24,835 nucleotides of DNA from Thiobacillus sp. UBA2597 (GCA_002339725.1 DDKN01000005.1:1-24835); one strand, 5' to 3'; numbered from the stretch's first letter, positions 1 to 11,761 are shown. A program made the numbers and translations. Notes: generated by a model from the sequence alone, not told the origin.

Positions 1-2352
<2,352 letters not shown>

Positions 2353-2353
2353 G

Positions 2354-2373
2354 TTTGGTACACAAATACCAAA
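2354..2373. promoter_or_regulatory. Palindrome TTTGGTA-N6-TACCAAA just after dnaE
   Basis: There is a perfect 7-bp inverted repeat (2354-2360 and 2367-2373) with spacer CACAAA, starting one base after the dnaE stop codon. It is A+T-rich, unlike the surrounding GC-rich DNA, and no T-run follows it, so it does not look like an intrinsic terminator. The 20-bp symmetric form would suit an operator for a dimeric regulator. The A+T-rich stretch 2387-2425 follows directly, and a GC-rich hairpin (GCCCGA-N6-TCGGGC, 2426-2443) lies beyond it. No regulator family is recognised. It could equally be a small 3' hairpin of the dnaE mRNA. Confidence 0.35.
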
Positions 2374-2509
2374 TTGCTATCTGGCCTATAAAAAACCTTT
2401 TAAAACAATAAGATAGGAATTTATCGCCCGAGCCGGGTCGGGCTGGCGGCGGTCATTGTCAATCTGGCCTCAAAATAATGCTTGCGCAATGGTTCGTTAT
2501 ATTAGAAAA

Positions 2510-2621
2510 TTCTAATAACACTGATGCCGACGCTACTCCCTTAGCGTCATCAGTGTTGTCTCCTCCATCCTCCTCCTTTGGTGGATTTCCAAGCCCGGTC
2601 CCTGACCGGGCTTTTTTTTTT
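2510..2621 (+). ncRNA. Putative small RNA with anti-Shine-Dalgarno loops
   Basis: Three hairpins in about 110 nt end in an intrinsic terminator. SL1 spans 2517-2557: AACACTGAT + GACGCT pair with AGCGTC + ATCAGTGTT, with a 3-nt bulge and 8-nt loop. A single-stranded TCCTCC (2561-2566) runs into SL2, where TCCA (2564-2567) plus CC (2569-2570) pair with GG (2580-2581) plus TGGA (2582-2585), exposing loop TCCTCCTTT (2571-2579). That loop closely matches the anti-Shine-Dalgarno end of 16S rRNA (CCUCCUUU). SL3 is the terminator at 2591-2621. A possible -10 (TATATT, 2498-2503) would start transcription near 2510, but I see no good -35, so the 5' end is a guess. The layout resembles CU-rich-loop regulatory RNAs and the toxic anti-SD RNAs described in Betaproteobacteria. 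I cannot confirm family membership. An alternative is a long dnaE 3' UTR. Confidence 0.6.
2591..2621 (+). terminator. Rho-independent terminator
   Basis: A perfect 10-bp stem, AAGCCCGGTC (2591-2600) and GACCGGGCTT (2604-2613), has a 3-nt loop CCT and is followed by a run of ten T (2612-2621). This is the strongest intrinsic terminator in the window. It points along the + strand only, since no T-run lies on the other side. It sits about 240 bases past the dnaE stop and 50 bases before the next start codon, so it best fits the end of the small RNA at 2510-2621. It would also insulate the GYF_2/pentapeptide gene from dnaE transcription. Confidence 0.92.
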
Positions 2622-2670
2622 GCGCGCAGCCCAGGGTTACAATGCCGGCATCACGAGGGATGCCGAGACC

Positions 2671-3747
2671 ATGAGCCATCAACGCTGGTATGTGCGCCGG
2701 AACGCCAAGGTTGCAGGGCCTTTTCCCCAGCCGCAAATCGAGGAGTATCTCGCCCGTGGTCTCCTGCTGCGCAGCGACGAGATCAGCCCGGACCGGGAGG
2801 CCTGGGTCAGCGTCGAGCAGAGCGGGCATTTTTCCCATGCGCCGGCGAAACCGGCTGTCGCCTTGCCCTTGCATCATCGCTGGTATGTGCGCAAAAACGG
2901 CAAGATGGCCGGCCCGTTTCCACATGCCCAAATCGAAGAGTATCTGATACTCGGCCGGCTGGTGCGCAGCGACGAAATCAGCCACGACCGGGAAACCTGG
3001 GTGAGCATCCAGGACAGCGGCTATTTTCCGGAAACGCCGAAAGGTGAGCAGATGCCCCAGGCGGCGGACGAAATCACCTGGCAGGAGGAGCGTGCCCGTG
3101 CCCGGCATCGTTGGTTGGACGAGCGCTTGTACAGCGATTCCGAGGCGGCGGCCGAGCGGCGGCGGGCCCAGCCGGAGCCGGAACCCTTGCAGGCCCTGCG
3201 CCATGATCATCAGCTGACCACTCAGCTGATGCGGGCCGAGCGGAGTCGGCGACCAAAGTTGTGGCTGGGCCTGCTGGCCCTGATCACCGTCGCCCTGGCG
3301 GCCGGGGGCATCTGGTATGGGCAGGGCGAGGGCATGGTCCTGGTGAAAGCACAATTGGGGCCGCCCGACTGCAAGGCAAGCGGGCCGGGCGTGAACTGGG
3401 CCGGCTGCGACAAGACGGCGGCCAATTTGCGCGGGGCGCCGCTGCGCCACAGCCGGCTGGATCGCAGCAAACTGGATGAGGCGGACCTGCAACAGGCCGA
3501 TCTCAGTTTCGCCAGCCTGGCCGGGGCCAGCTTGCGCGCGGCCAATCTCGAGGCGGCGGTCTTGCGCGCGGCAGATTTCACCGATGCCGACCTGACCGGC
3601 GCCAACCTTGGCGCGAGCGACCTCAGCTATGCCACCTTCAGCGGGGCCAGGCTCGAAGGCGTGCGCCTGGAGGGGGCGCGGCTCGACAAGGCGGCTTGGG
3701 TCGATGGCCGCATCTGTGCCGAAGGCTCGGTCGGCGCCTGCCGATGA
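2671..3747 (+). CDS. Membrane protein with two GYF_2 domains and pentapeptide repeats
   Basis: A 358-residue protein of modular build. Residues about 4-55 and 70-120 are two near-identical GYF_2-type domains (RWYVRRNAKVAGPFP and RWYVRKNGKMAGPFP, each followed by QIEEYL, RSDEIS and WVS), plainly an internal duplication. A charged linker (about 130-190) follows, then one membrane helix (LWLGLLALITVALAAGGIWY, about 197-216). Next comes a tract of pentapeptide repeats, A(D/N)L-x-x type, from about residue 250 to 340, which should fold as a right-handed beta-helix. The tail has paired cysteines (GRICAEGSVGAC). The ATG at 2671 is chosen because the GYF_2 domain begins at once; upstream in-frame starts fall inside the terminator. 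GYF-type domains often bind proline-rich peptides, but the partner and role are unknown. The stop overlaps the next start (ATGA), so the two are probably co-translated. Confidence 0.85.
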   Translation: MSHQRWYVRRNAKVAGPFPQPQIEEYLARGLLLRSDEISPDREAWVSVEQSGHFSHAPAKPAVALPLHHRWYVRKNGKMAGPFPHAQIEEYLILGRLVRSDEISHDRETWVSIQDSGYFPETPKGEQMPQAADEITWQEERARARHRWLDERLYSDSEAAAERRRAQPEPEPLQALRHDHQLTTQLMRAERSRRPKLWLGLLALITVALAAGGIWYGQGEGMVLVKAQLGPPDCKASGPGVNWAGCDKTAANLRGAPLRHSRLDRSKLDEADLQQADLSFASLAGASLRAANLEAAVLRAADFTDADLTGANLGASDLSYATFSGARLEGVRLEGARLDKAAWVDGRICAEGSVGACR

Positions 3748-4514
3748 AGGCCATACGCTCGCGCGACAACCCGGAATACCGTTTCCTGAGGAGCCTGGCC
3801 GAGGACGCCCGGGCGCGGCGCGAGGCCGGTCTTGCCCTGCTTGACGGCTGGCATCTGATCGAGGCTGCGCTCACGGCGGGCCTCAGGCTGGAGAAGTTGA
3901 TCCTTGCCGAGGGCGCGGCGTTGCCCCCCATGCTGGGCGAGCTGGTCCAGAGCACGCCCGCGTTGACCCTGAGCGAGGCCTTGATGCGCGCGCTGGCGCC
4001 GGTCAAAACCCCGACCGGGCTGATGGCGCTGGTGCGCATTCCCAAGCCGGCAGCGGCGGGCCGCGAATTCGTCATCCTGCTGGAAGACATCCAGGATCCG
4101 GGCAATCTCGGCGCCGTGTTGCGCGCGGCGGCCGCCGCCGGCGTGCAAACGGCTTATCTGTCGAAAGGCTGCACCGATGCCTGGTCGCCCAAAACCCTGC
4201 GCGGCGGGCAGGGGGCCCAGTTTCAGTTGGCCATCGTGGAATCGGCGGACCTGGCCCAGATCGCGGCCCAATTGCCCCAAGCGGTGCATGCCGCCGTGCT
4301 GGGGGCCAGGACCAGTCTGTATGAACTCGATCTGACCGGGCCCGTGGCCTTCGCCTTCGGCAATGAAGGGGCCGGGCTGAGCCGGCAACTGCAAGCCGGC
4401 TGCCGCGCTTTTGTGATTCCCATGCCGGGGCGGGTGGAGTCGCTCAACGTGGCCGCGGCAGCGGCTGTCTGCCTGTTCGAGCGGGTCAGACAAAACTCAT
4501 GCGGCCGTCAGTGA
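3744..4514 (+). CDS. TrmH/SpoU-family RNA 2'-O-methyltransferase
   Basis: A 256-residue SAM-dependent enzyme expected to methylate a ribose 2'-OH in tRNA or rRNA. The N-terminal 100 residues form the small substrate-binding domain (LLDGWHLIEAAL). The SPOUT knot carries the three SpoU motifs: motif 1 in ILLEDIQDPGNLGAVLRAA (about residues 112-130), motif 2 in FAFGNEGAGLS (about 200-211) and motif 3 in IPMPGRVESLNVAAAAAV (about 225-243), which hold the Arg, Glu and Ser-Leu-Asn of the family. The ATG at 3744 overlaps the upstream TGA by four bases, which supports this start. The 3' end overlaps the convergent ppsR by 18 bases (4497-4514). In many Betaproteobacteria a gene of this type sits beside rnhB and ppsR. 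The exact target cannot be read from sequence, so I give no symbol. Confidence 0.9.
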   Translation: MKAIRSRDNPEYRFLRSLAEDARARREAGLALLDGWHLIEAALTAGLRLEKLILAEGAALPPMLGELVQSTPALTLSEALMRALAPVKTPTGLMALVRIPKPAAAGREFVILLEDIQDPGNLGAVLRAAAAAGVQTAYLSKGCTDAWSPKTLRGGQGAQFQLAIVESADLAQIAAQLPQAVHAAVLGARTSLYELDLTGPVAFAFGNEGAGLSRQLQAGCRAFVIPMPGRVESLNVAAAAAVCLFERVRQNSCGRQ

Positions 4515-5309
4515 TTGCTTGAGCAAGGCCGCGATTTCCTCCACCGAGCGCTGGGTGGTGTCGATGATCGGAATGCCTGCGCCGCGCAGCATGTGTTCAG
4601 CCAGCTGGAGTTCCTTCTGGCAATTGTCCAGGCTGGCATAACGGCTGTCGGGTCGGCGTTCCGCCCGGATCTGGGACAGACGCCGGGCCGACAGGGTCAG
4701 GCCGCGCAGTTTCGGCCGGTGCGCCTGCAATTTCTCGGGCAAGCCGGTTTTCTCGAGGTCTTCCGGGGTCAAAGGATAATTGGCGACGCGCAGGCCATAT
4801 TGCATGGCCAGGTAGAGCGAGGTCGGCGTCTTGCCGCTGCGGGAGACGCCGACCAGGATCAGGTCGGCCTGGCCATAGCGCTCGGTGGCCAGGCCATCGT
4901 CGGCGGCCAGGGCGTAGTTCAGCGCATCCATGCGGGCCCGGTATTGCGCCGCGTCGCTCATGCCATGGGCCTGGCCCAGGGCCGGGGTGGGCGGGCAGCC
5001 CAGCTCGGTCTCCAGCGCCTGCAAAAAACAGGGGTAGATGTCGAGGCACAGGCTGTCGGTCTGGGCGATGGGGCGGCGCAATTCCGGCTGGGCCAGGGTC
5101 GAGATCACCAGCGGGCGCAGACGGCTGTGGCCGCGTTCCGCCTGGATGCGTTGCGCGGCCTTTTCCGCTTTTTCCTGGCTGTCGATGAAGGGTAGACTGA
5201 TGAATGTGAAGCTCTGGCCGGGGAACTGCGAGAGCAGGCTTTTGCCGATGAGTTCGGCGGTGATCCCCGTGTGGTCGGAAACGAAGAATACCGGGCGCGA
5301 ATCGCTCAT
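4497..5309 (-). CDS. ppsR: PEP synthase regulatory protein (bifunctional kinase/pyrophosphorylase)
   Basis: A 270-residue DUF299-family protein. It inactivates phosphoenolpyruvate synthase by ADP-dependent threonine phosphorylation and reactivates it by phosphate-dependent dephosphorylation. The N-terminus (VFFVSDHTGITAE) and the P-loop-like VGVSRSGKTPTSLYLA near residue 155 are the family hallmarks. The C-terminal half holds LRGLTLSARRLSQIR and SRYASLDNC. Its length is normal. Divergence from ppsA, its expected target, supports the assignment. The ATG lies at 5307-5309; I see no Shine-Dalgarno before it in the 26-base gap, so translation may start from a very short leader. The 3' end overlaps the RNA methyltransferase gene on the other strand. 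Confidence 0.96.
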   Translation of the reverse strand: MSDSRPVFFVSDHTGITAELIGKSLLSQFPGQSFTFISLPFIDSQEKAEKAAQRIQAERGHSRLRPLVISTLAQPELRRPIAQTDSLCLDIYPCFLQALETELGCPPTPALGQAHGMSDAAQYRARMDALNYALAADDGLATERYGQADLILVGVSRSGKTPTSLYLAMQYGLRVANYPLTPEDLEKTGLPEKLQAHRPKLRGLTLSARRLSQIRAERRPDSRYASLDNCQKELQLAEHMLRGAGIPIIDTTQRSVEEIAALLKQSLTAA

Positions 5310-5335
5310 GGTTGCTGTGTTTGGCGGGGGCTGAG

Positions 5336-7702
<2,367 letters not shown>

Positions 7703-7714
7703 ACGAGAGGCGAT

Positions 7715-9136
7715 TTAGCCGGCCTTGACCTTGGCCAGGCCACGTGCGGCCTGCAGGCAGAGCATCTTGAAGTCGGTGTAGGTGAGGGCGTCGAGGCCGC
7801 AGACGCCGTGACCCCGGTCGGCGTAGATCAGGCCGATCGGTTTGTTGCCGGTGAACAGCGACATCGCATAGAAATCGCCGACCCCGATCATCTCGCGCAG
7901 ATTGGGCTGGATCAGCGGCCACAGCCGGTCACGGTTGTCGGCGTTCATCCAGATGCCCTGCATCTTGTTCATCAGCTGGCCGAACAGGTCTTTGCCGGCC
8001 AGGGTGAATTCAAAGTGGCGCAGCGGGTCTTCGTGCGCGATGCCCAGGGTGAAACGGCATTTCACCCGCTTGCCGTCAGGTGTGACCATGGCGAACAGGA
8101 TGCGCGACAGGCCCAATCCGGTATGCAGGCCGCGCAGGATCTGAGCGCTCATCTGTGACAGCGTCAGCGTCCCATCCTGATGGGTCTCGATCGCCTTGAG
8201 GCTTTCCCGGAACACCTGCTTGTCGGGCATGGGGCAGGCCTCGCCGGCCTCCTCCTCCACCGGCTCGGGCGGCCAGTCGCCGGGCAGCAGCGGCAGCCAG
8301 CGGGCCGCGGGCAGGGCGGGTACCCAGCGGTTGGCACGTGCGGCCTGAACGGCATTGTGATGGACGATGCCCGCGATGCGCTCCGCCGGTTGCCCCAGCA
8401 ATTCGGCCAAGGCCTCGTAGACCCCGTTGAACGCGTCGCTCCACCAACCGTCTTCGCTGGTGCGGGCAATGGCCAGGGCGGACTGCAGCAGAATCTGGCG
8501 CGGTCTTGGCTGGTGGCTGCTGCTGAGGAGTTCGCGCAGCAGGCTGGGCACATGCCACGCCTCGAGCACGGTATGCTGCAGTTGTGACAGCGCCCCGCCC
8601 AGTGTCGCCTGCTCGGCATCGGGCTGTTGTTTCCGGCGCAGGCGGCGCAGTTTGAGCGCGGTTTCCGGGGTGAGCACCCAAAGCAGCAGTTCGGCGATTT
8701 CGCCGAGCAGGGCGGCCACCTGCACTTCTTCGGCCCGGATATCGATATGCAGCACCGCGAAATCGCGTGCCTGCCAGGCGGCATGCAGGCAACGCTGCAA
8801 TTGGCCGTAGGCGCCCTGCAAAGCGAGCGGCTGGTTGCTCAAGGCGTCTTCGACCGTTTTCAGGCCCTGGTATTTCTCGAAGAAGACATTCACCCCGATC
8901 ATCATCAGGGCATGGTCGACCGTCGTGATCTCGGTGTCGAAGTGGCGCGATTTGCGCTTGTTGGCGTCGTAGATGATACGCAGGGTCATCAGCGGATCGG
9001 CCAGGATCACGGCGGCGATGTCGCCGGTCTTGAGCTGCTCGCCCTGAGTCGCCATGCTGGCAAGGCGCCGTTCGGTGTCGCGAAACACCGGCAGATCGGT
9101 GGGACCCAGGAGTTCAATCCACTGTTTGGGTGTCAT
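7715..9136 (-). CDS. HDOD domain protein with C-terminal GAF-like domain
   Basis: A 473-residue cytoplasmic protein. Residues about 10-210 look like an HDOD domain (DLPVFRDTERRLASM, IAAVILADPLMTLRIIYDAN, ITTVDHALMMIGVN), an HD-related fold that usually lacks the metal-binding His-Asp pair and acts in signalling. A helical middle part and an acidic linker (EPVEEEAGEACP) lead to a GAF-like module (about 310-465, with LGLSRILFAMVTPDGKRV and MSLFTGNKPIGLIYADRG). Such proteins are often tied to cyclic-di-GMP or two-component signalling, but ligand and output are unknown here. The ATG shares four bases (ATGA) with the stop of the upstream methyltransferase gene and has no ribosome site of its own, so it is probably translated by coupling. 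It is the last gene of the long - strand run. Confidence 0.8.
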   Translation of the reverse strand: MTPKQWIELLGPTDLPVFRDTERRLASMATQGEQLKTGDIAAVILADPLMTLRIIYDANKRKSRHFDTEITTVDHALMMIGVNVFFEKYQGLKTVEDALSNQPLALQGAYGQLQRCLHAAWQARDFAVLHIDIRAEEVQVAALLGEIAELLLWVLTPETALKLRRLRRKQQPDAEQATLGGALSQLQHTVLEAWHVPSLLRELLSSSHQPRPRQILLQSALAIARTSEDGWWSDAFNGVYEALAELLGQPAERIAGIVHHNAVQAARANRWVPALPAARWLPLLPGDWPPEPVEEEAGEACPMPDKQVFRESLKAIETHQDGTLTLSQMSAQILRGLHTGLGLSRILFAMVTPDGKRVKCRFTLGIAHEDPLRHFEFTLAGKDLFGQLMNKMQGIWMNADNRDRLWPLIQPNLREMIGVGDFYAMSLFTGNKPIGLIYADRGHGVCGLDALTYTDFKMLCLQAARGLAKVKAG

Positions 9137-9918
9137 GTCAGGCGCCAGATCAGAAGCCGGCCTCGATTGAGGTCATCCAGTTCCACCACCGCGTCGGGCG
9201 CAACCCCGGGCACGCCGAAGGAATTGCTGATGAACAGGCTGCCGGGACGCATCTCGCGCCGGACCTTGTCCCACAGCCGCGCCATCGGCGCTGGTGAGAG
9301 GAAGGCATAGACCACATCGAAATGTGCCAGGTCGAGGTGCCGGAAATCGCCGAATTTGACCTGCGCGCGCTGGCCAAGGCGCAAACGGCTGACCAGCCAA
9401 AGCAGGGGTGCGGACTCGATCCCGGCCAGCTGCAGATCGGGCCGGACCCGGGCCAGGTAGGCCAGCAGCGCACCGGTGCCGCTGCCGATGTCGAGCAGAC
9501 GCAGGCCGGACTGTGCCGGCAGCACGCGGGCTAGTTCGCGCTTGGCCTGACGGCTCGACAGGTACAACGGCACCCGGCTGTGCAAGGCGCCAAACTGGGT
9601 GAGCAGGAGGGCGCCCAGGGCCAGGAGATACCAGGCCGGATCGAGCTCGAGTTGCAGGGCGAGCCCGATCAGCGGAAAAAAACCAAAGTTGATGGCGAGC
9701 CACCAGCCGGGCAGGCCGAGCAGCAGACTTAGGGCCCCGGCCAGCGCACCCTGCAGGAGCAGCAGGCCAAACCCGGTGACCGAAAACTGCAGGTGCTGGG
9801 CAACAAGGACCAGGCCAAGGCTGCCCCCCCAGGCCATGAGATGAATCAGGGCGGCCTGGGCCGGCAGCGGCAGGTTCAGACGGCGCAGGCCTGTGTGCTC
9901 ATGGTTTGACGGTGCCAA
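9133..9918 (-). CDS. Membrane-anchored class I SAM-dependent methyltransferase
   Basis: A protein of up to 261 residues. The first half holds about three hydrophobic segments (roughly 22-45, 48-72 and 76-108). The second half is a Rossmann methyltransferase with the SAM motif I LRLLDIGSGTGALLAYLA (about residues 140-157), the acidic IES after the second strand, FGDFRHLDL and VVYAFLSPAPM. The substrate is unknown. The best full-length start is TTG at 9918, overlapping the motB end by 20 bases; the first in-frame ATG (9837) would remove 27 residues and part of the first membrane segment. An ATG that overlaps the motB stop exactly (9902) is out of frame. It sits between motB and the HDOD gene, both in the same direction and overlapping, so the three are expected on one mRNA. 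Confidence 0.8.
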   Translation of the reverse strand: MAPSNHEHTGLRRLNLPLPAQAALIHLMAWGGSLGLVLVAQHLQFSVTGFGLLLLQGALAGALSLLLGLPGWWLAINFGFFPLIGLALQLELDPAWYLLALGALLLTQFGALHSRVPLYLSSRQAKRELARVLPAQSGLRLLDIGSGTGALLAYLARVRPDLQLAGIESAPLLWLVSRLRLGQRAQVKFGDFRHLDLAHFDVVYAFLSPAPMARLWDKVRREMRPGSLFISNSFGVPGVAPDAVVELDDLNRGRLLIWRLT

Positions 9919-10804
9919 GCTTTTCCCCGACTTGCTGCGCGGTCATGGCCTCGATCTGCTGATTTTCCTTGGTGATGGCCTCTTCCGCCTGCTTGTTCAT
10001 CACGATGATGGAAATGCGCCGGTTGACCGGGTCGTTGGGATTGTCCTTGTTGAAGGGGACGGCTGACGCCAGACCGACCACGCGCAGGATCTTGCTTTCC
10101 TCCAGGCCGCCCAGCAACAGTTCGCGGCGCGAGGCATTGGCCCGGTCGGCCGAGAGTTCCCAGTTGCTGTAGCCGCGCTGGCCCGAGGCATACTGCACGG
10201 CATCGGTGTGGCCGGACAGGCTGATCCGGTTGGGCACCTCGTTCAGGGTATGGCCGATCGCGCGCAGGATGTCGCGGGTGTAGGGCTTCATCACCGCGCT
10301 GCCGGAATCGAACATCGGTCGGTTCTGGTCGTCGACGATCTGGATGCGCAGCCCCTCGGTGGTGATGTCGATCTTGAGTTGCTTCTTGAATTGCTGGAGT
10401 TTCGGATTGTTCTCGATCAGTTTTTCCAGCTTCTCTTTCAGGTCGGTCAGCCGGACGGCCTCCTGGAGCTTGTTCTGTTGCGGCGTTTCCGGCTGATCGG
10501 GTTCACCCCGTTTGACCTCGCCCGCCTTGCGGGTGACGTCCTCGCCACCGCCCTTGATGATGCTGGTCTGATCGCCGGCGCCGACCCCGCCCTGCAGCGC
10601 GACCTTGAGCGGCGTCTTGAAGTATTCGGAGATGCCAAACAGCTTGGAGGTGTTGACCGAGCCCAAGAGCCACATCAACAGAAAGAAGGCCATCATCGCC
10701 GTGACGAAGTCGGCGTAGGCGATCTTCCAGGCGCCGCCGTGGTGGCCGTGCGCTGCCTTCTTGATCCGCTTGATGACTATCGGGCGTTGGGAATCGTCTG
10801 CCAT
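9899..10804 (-). CDS. motB: Flagellar motor stator protein MotB
   Basis: A 301-residue inner-membrane protein that anchors the stator to peptidoglycan and, with MotA, passes protons to drive flagellar rotation. The single membrane helix begins AYADFVTAMMAFFLLMWLL; Asp32 is the proton-carrying residue, at the same number as in E. coli. A plug/linker region (about 60-140) precedes the OmpA-like peptidoglycan-binding domain (SLSGHTDAVQY, NWELSADRANASRR, VNRRISIIVM). Family length is normal. The ATG is at 10802-10804, 96 bases after the motA stop, with a weak AGG upstream. The 3' end runs into the methyltransferase gene. No other chemotaxis or flagellar genes lie in the window. Confidence 0.97.
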   Translation of the reverse strand: MADDSQRPIVIKRIKKAAHGHHGGAWKIAYADFVTAMMAFFLLMWLLGSVNTSKLFGISEYFKTPLKVALQGGVGAGDQTSIIKGGGEDVTRKAGEVKRGEPDQPETPQQNKLQEAVRLTDLKEKLEKLIENNPKLQQFKKQLKIDITTEGLRIQIVDDQNRPMFDSGSAVMKPYTRDILRAIGHTLNEVPNRISLSGHTDAVQYASGQRGYSNWELSADRANASRRELLLGGLEESKILRVVGLASAVPFNKDNPNDPVNRRISIIVMNKQAEEAITKENQQIEAMTAQQVGEKLGTVKP

Positions 10805-10805
10805 G

Positions 10806-10886
10806 TCAGCCTGTTGCCGGGGCGGGTGGCATTAGAGGGGTCGACAGGCTGGCCGGTGTTGAGACCACCCGGTCCATGCCCTGCAT
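10806..10886 (-). CDS. Possible 26-codon ORF between motA and motB
   Basis: In the 96-base motA-motB gap a small reading frame starts at ATG 10886, encodes 26 residues (begins MQGMDRVVSTPASL, ends PPAPATG) and stops with TGA one base before the motB ATG. An AGG sits just 5' of the start but closer than usual. No homology is recognised. It may be a chance frame in GC-rich DNA, or a short leader whose translation delivers ribosomes to motB. Confidence 0.2.
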   Translation of the reverse strand: MQGMDRVVSTPASLSTPLMPPAPATG

Positions 10887-10900
10887 CGCCTGCCGGGTTT

Positions 10901-11761
10901 TCATTTGCCTTTGCGGTTTTTCAGCTCTTCCTCGAGCTCGCGGAAACCGGGGCGCTCGGTGGAATTGAGAACCTTACGGCCGAACTCGACACAGACCTGG
11001 GGCGAAAACCCGTTCAGGCTGGCCAGCAGCACCGTCTTCACGGTTTGCAGCACCTTGCCTTCCTCTTCGGCCTTGTTTTCGAGGACGGTGGAAACCGGTG
11101 ACACGAAGCCATAGGAGAGCAAAATACCGAGGAAGGTACCGACCAGGGCGTGGGCGATCAGTACGCCGAGTTCGGTCGGCGGCAAATGCAGCGACTCCAT
11201 GGTGTGGACCACGCCCATCACCGCCGCCACGATACCGAAGGCCGGCATGGCGTCGGCCATGCGTTGCACGGCATGGGCCGGCACCATGGCCTCGTGGTGA
11301 TGGGTCTCAATCTCGGCATCCATGAGATTTTCGATTTCCATGGCGTTCAGGTTGCCGCCGACCATGAGACGCAGATAATCGGTAATGAATTCGACCAGAT
11401 GATGATCGCTCTGGATGGCGGGATATTTGCTGAACAAGGCGCTTTTTTCCGGCTCCTCGACATCCGATTCGATCGACATCAGGCCCTCGCGCCGCACCTT
11501 GGTCAGAATCTCGAACAGCAGCGCCAGCAACTCGATATAGAGCGCCTTGTTGAACTTGGAGCCCTTGAAGACCTTGCCGATGCTGCCGAGGGTGGCTTTC
11601 AGGCCCTTGGGGCCGTTGGCGGCGACGAAGGCACCTAGGGCGCCGCCACCGATCATGACCAGTTCGAGGGGTTGGAATAATGAGGCCAGATGCCCACCGG
11701 CCGCGGCGAAGCCGCCGAACACGCCAGCCAGGGCGATGAGCCAGCCAACGATCACCAGCAT
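10901..11761 (-). CDS. motA: Flagellar motor stator protein MotA
   Basis: A 286-residue membrane protein of the proton-driven stator, the usual MotA length. Two N-terminal helices (VIVGWLIALAGVFGGFAAAGG and LVMIGGGALGAFVAA) precede the large cytoplasmic loop. RREGLMSIESDVEEPE carries the Arg and Glu that contact rotor FliG (E. coli Arg90/Glu98). PAFGIVAAVMGVVHTM contains the conserved proline of the third helix, and ALVGTFLGILLSYGFVSP is the fourth. The start codon (11759-11761) lies inside the end of rnhB, a 10-base overlap, with ribosome site GGAG about seven bases before it. I looked for a sigma-28 flagellar promoter upstream and found none convincing. Expression from the lpx operon is therefore likely. 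Confidence 0.97.
   Translation of the reverse strand: MLVIVGWLIALAGVFGGFAAAGGHLASLFQPLELVMIGGGALGAFVAANGPKGLKATLGSIGKVFKGSKFNKALYIELLALLFEILTKVRREGLMSIESDVEEPEKSALFSKYPAIQSDHHLVEFITDYLRLMVGGNLNAMEIENLMDAEIETHHHEAMVPAHAVQRMADAMPAFGIVAAVMGVVHTMESLHLPPTELGVLIAHALVGTFLGILLSYGFVSPVSTVLENKAEEEGKVLQTVKTVLLASLNGFSPQVCVEFGRKVLNSTERPGFRELEEELKNRKGK

Noticed and set aside
2456..2485. Sigma-70 (TTGTCA) or sigma-54 (TGGC...TTGC) promoter for the small RNA
   Set aside because: TTGTCA has no acceptable -10 at 16-18 bases, and the GG-GC spacing does not fit sigma-54 (12 or 16 bases instead of 10).
9876..9902. ATG overlapping the motB stop as start of the methyltransferase
   Set aside because: That frame meets a stop after eight codons and is not the methyltransferase frame.
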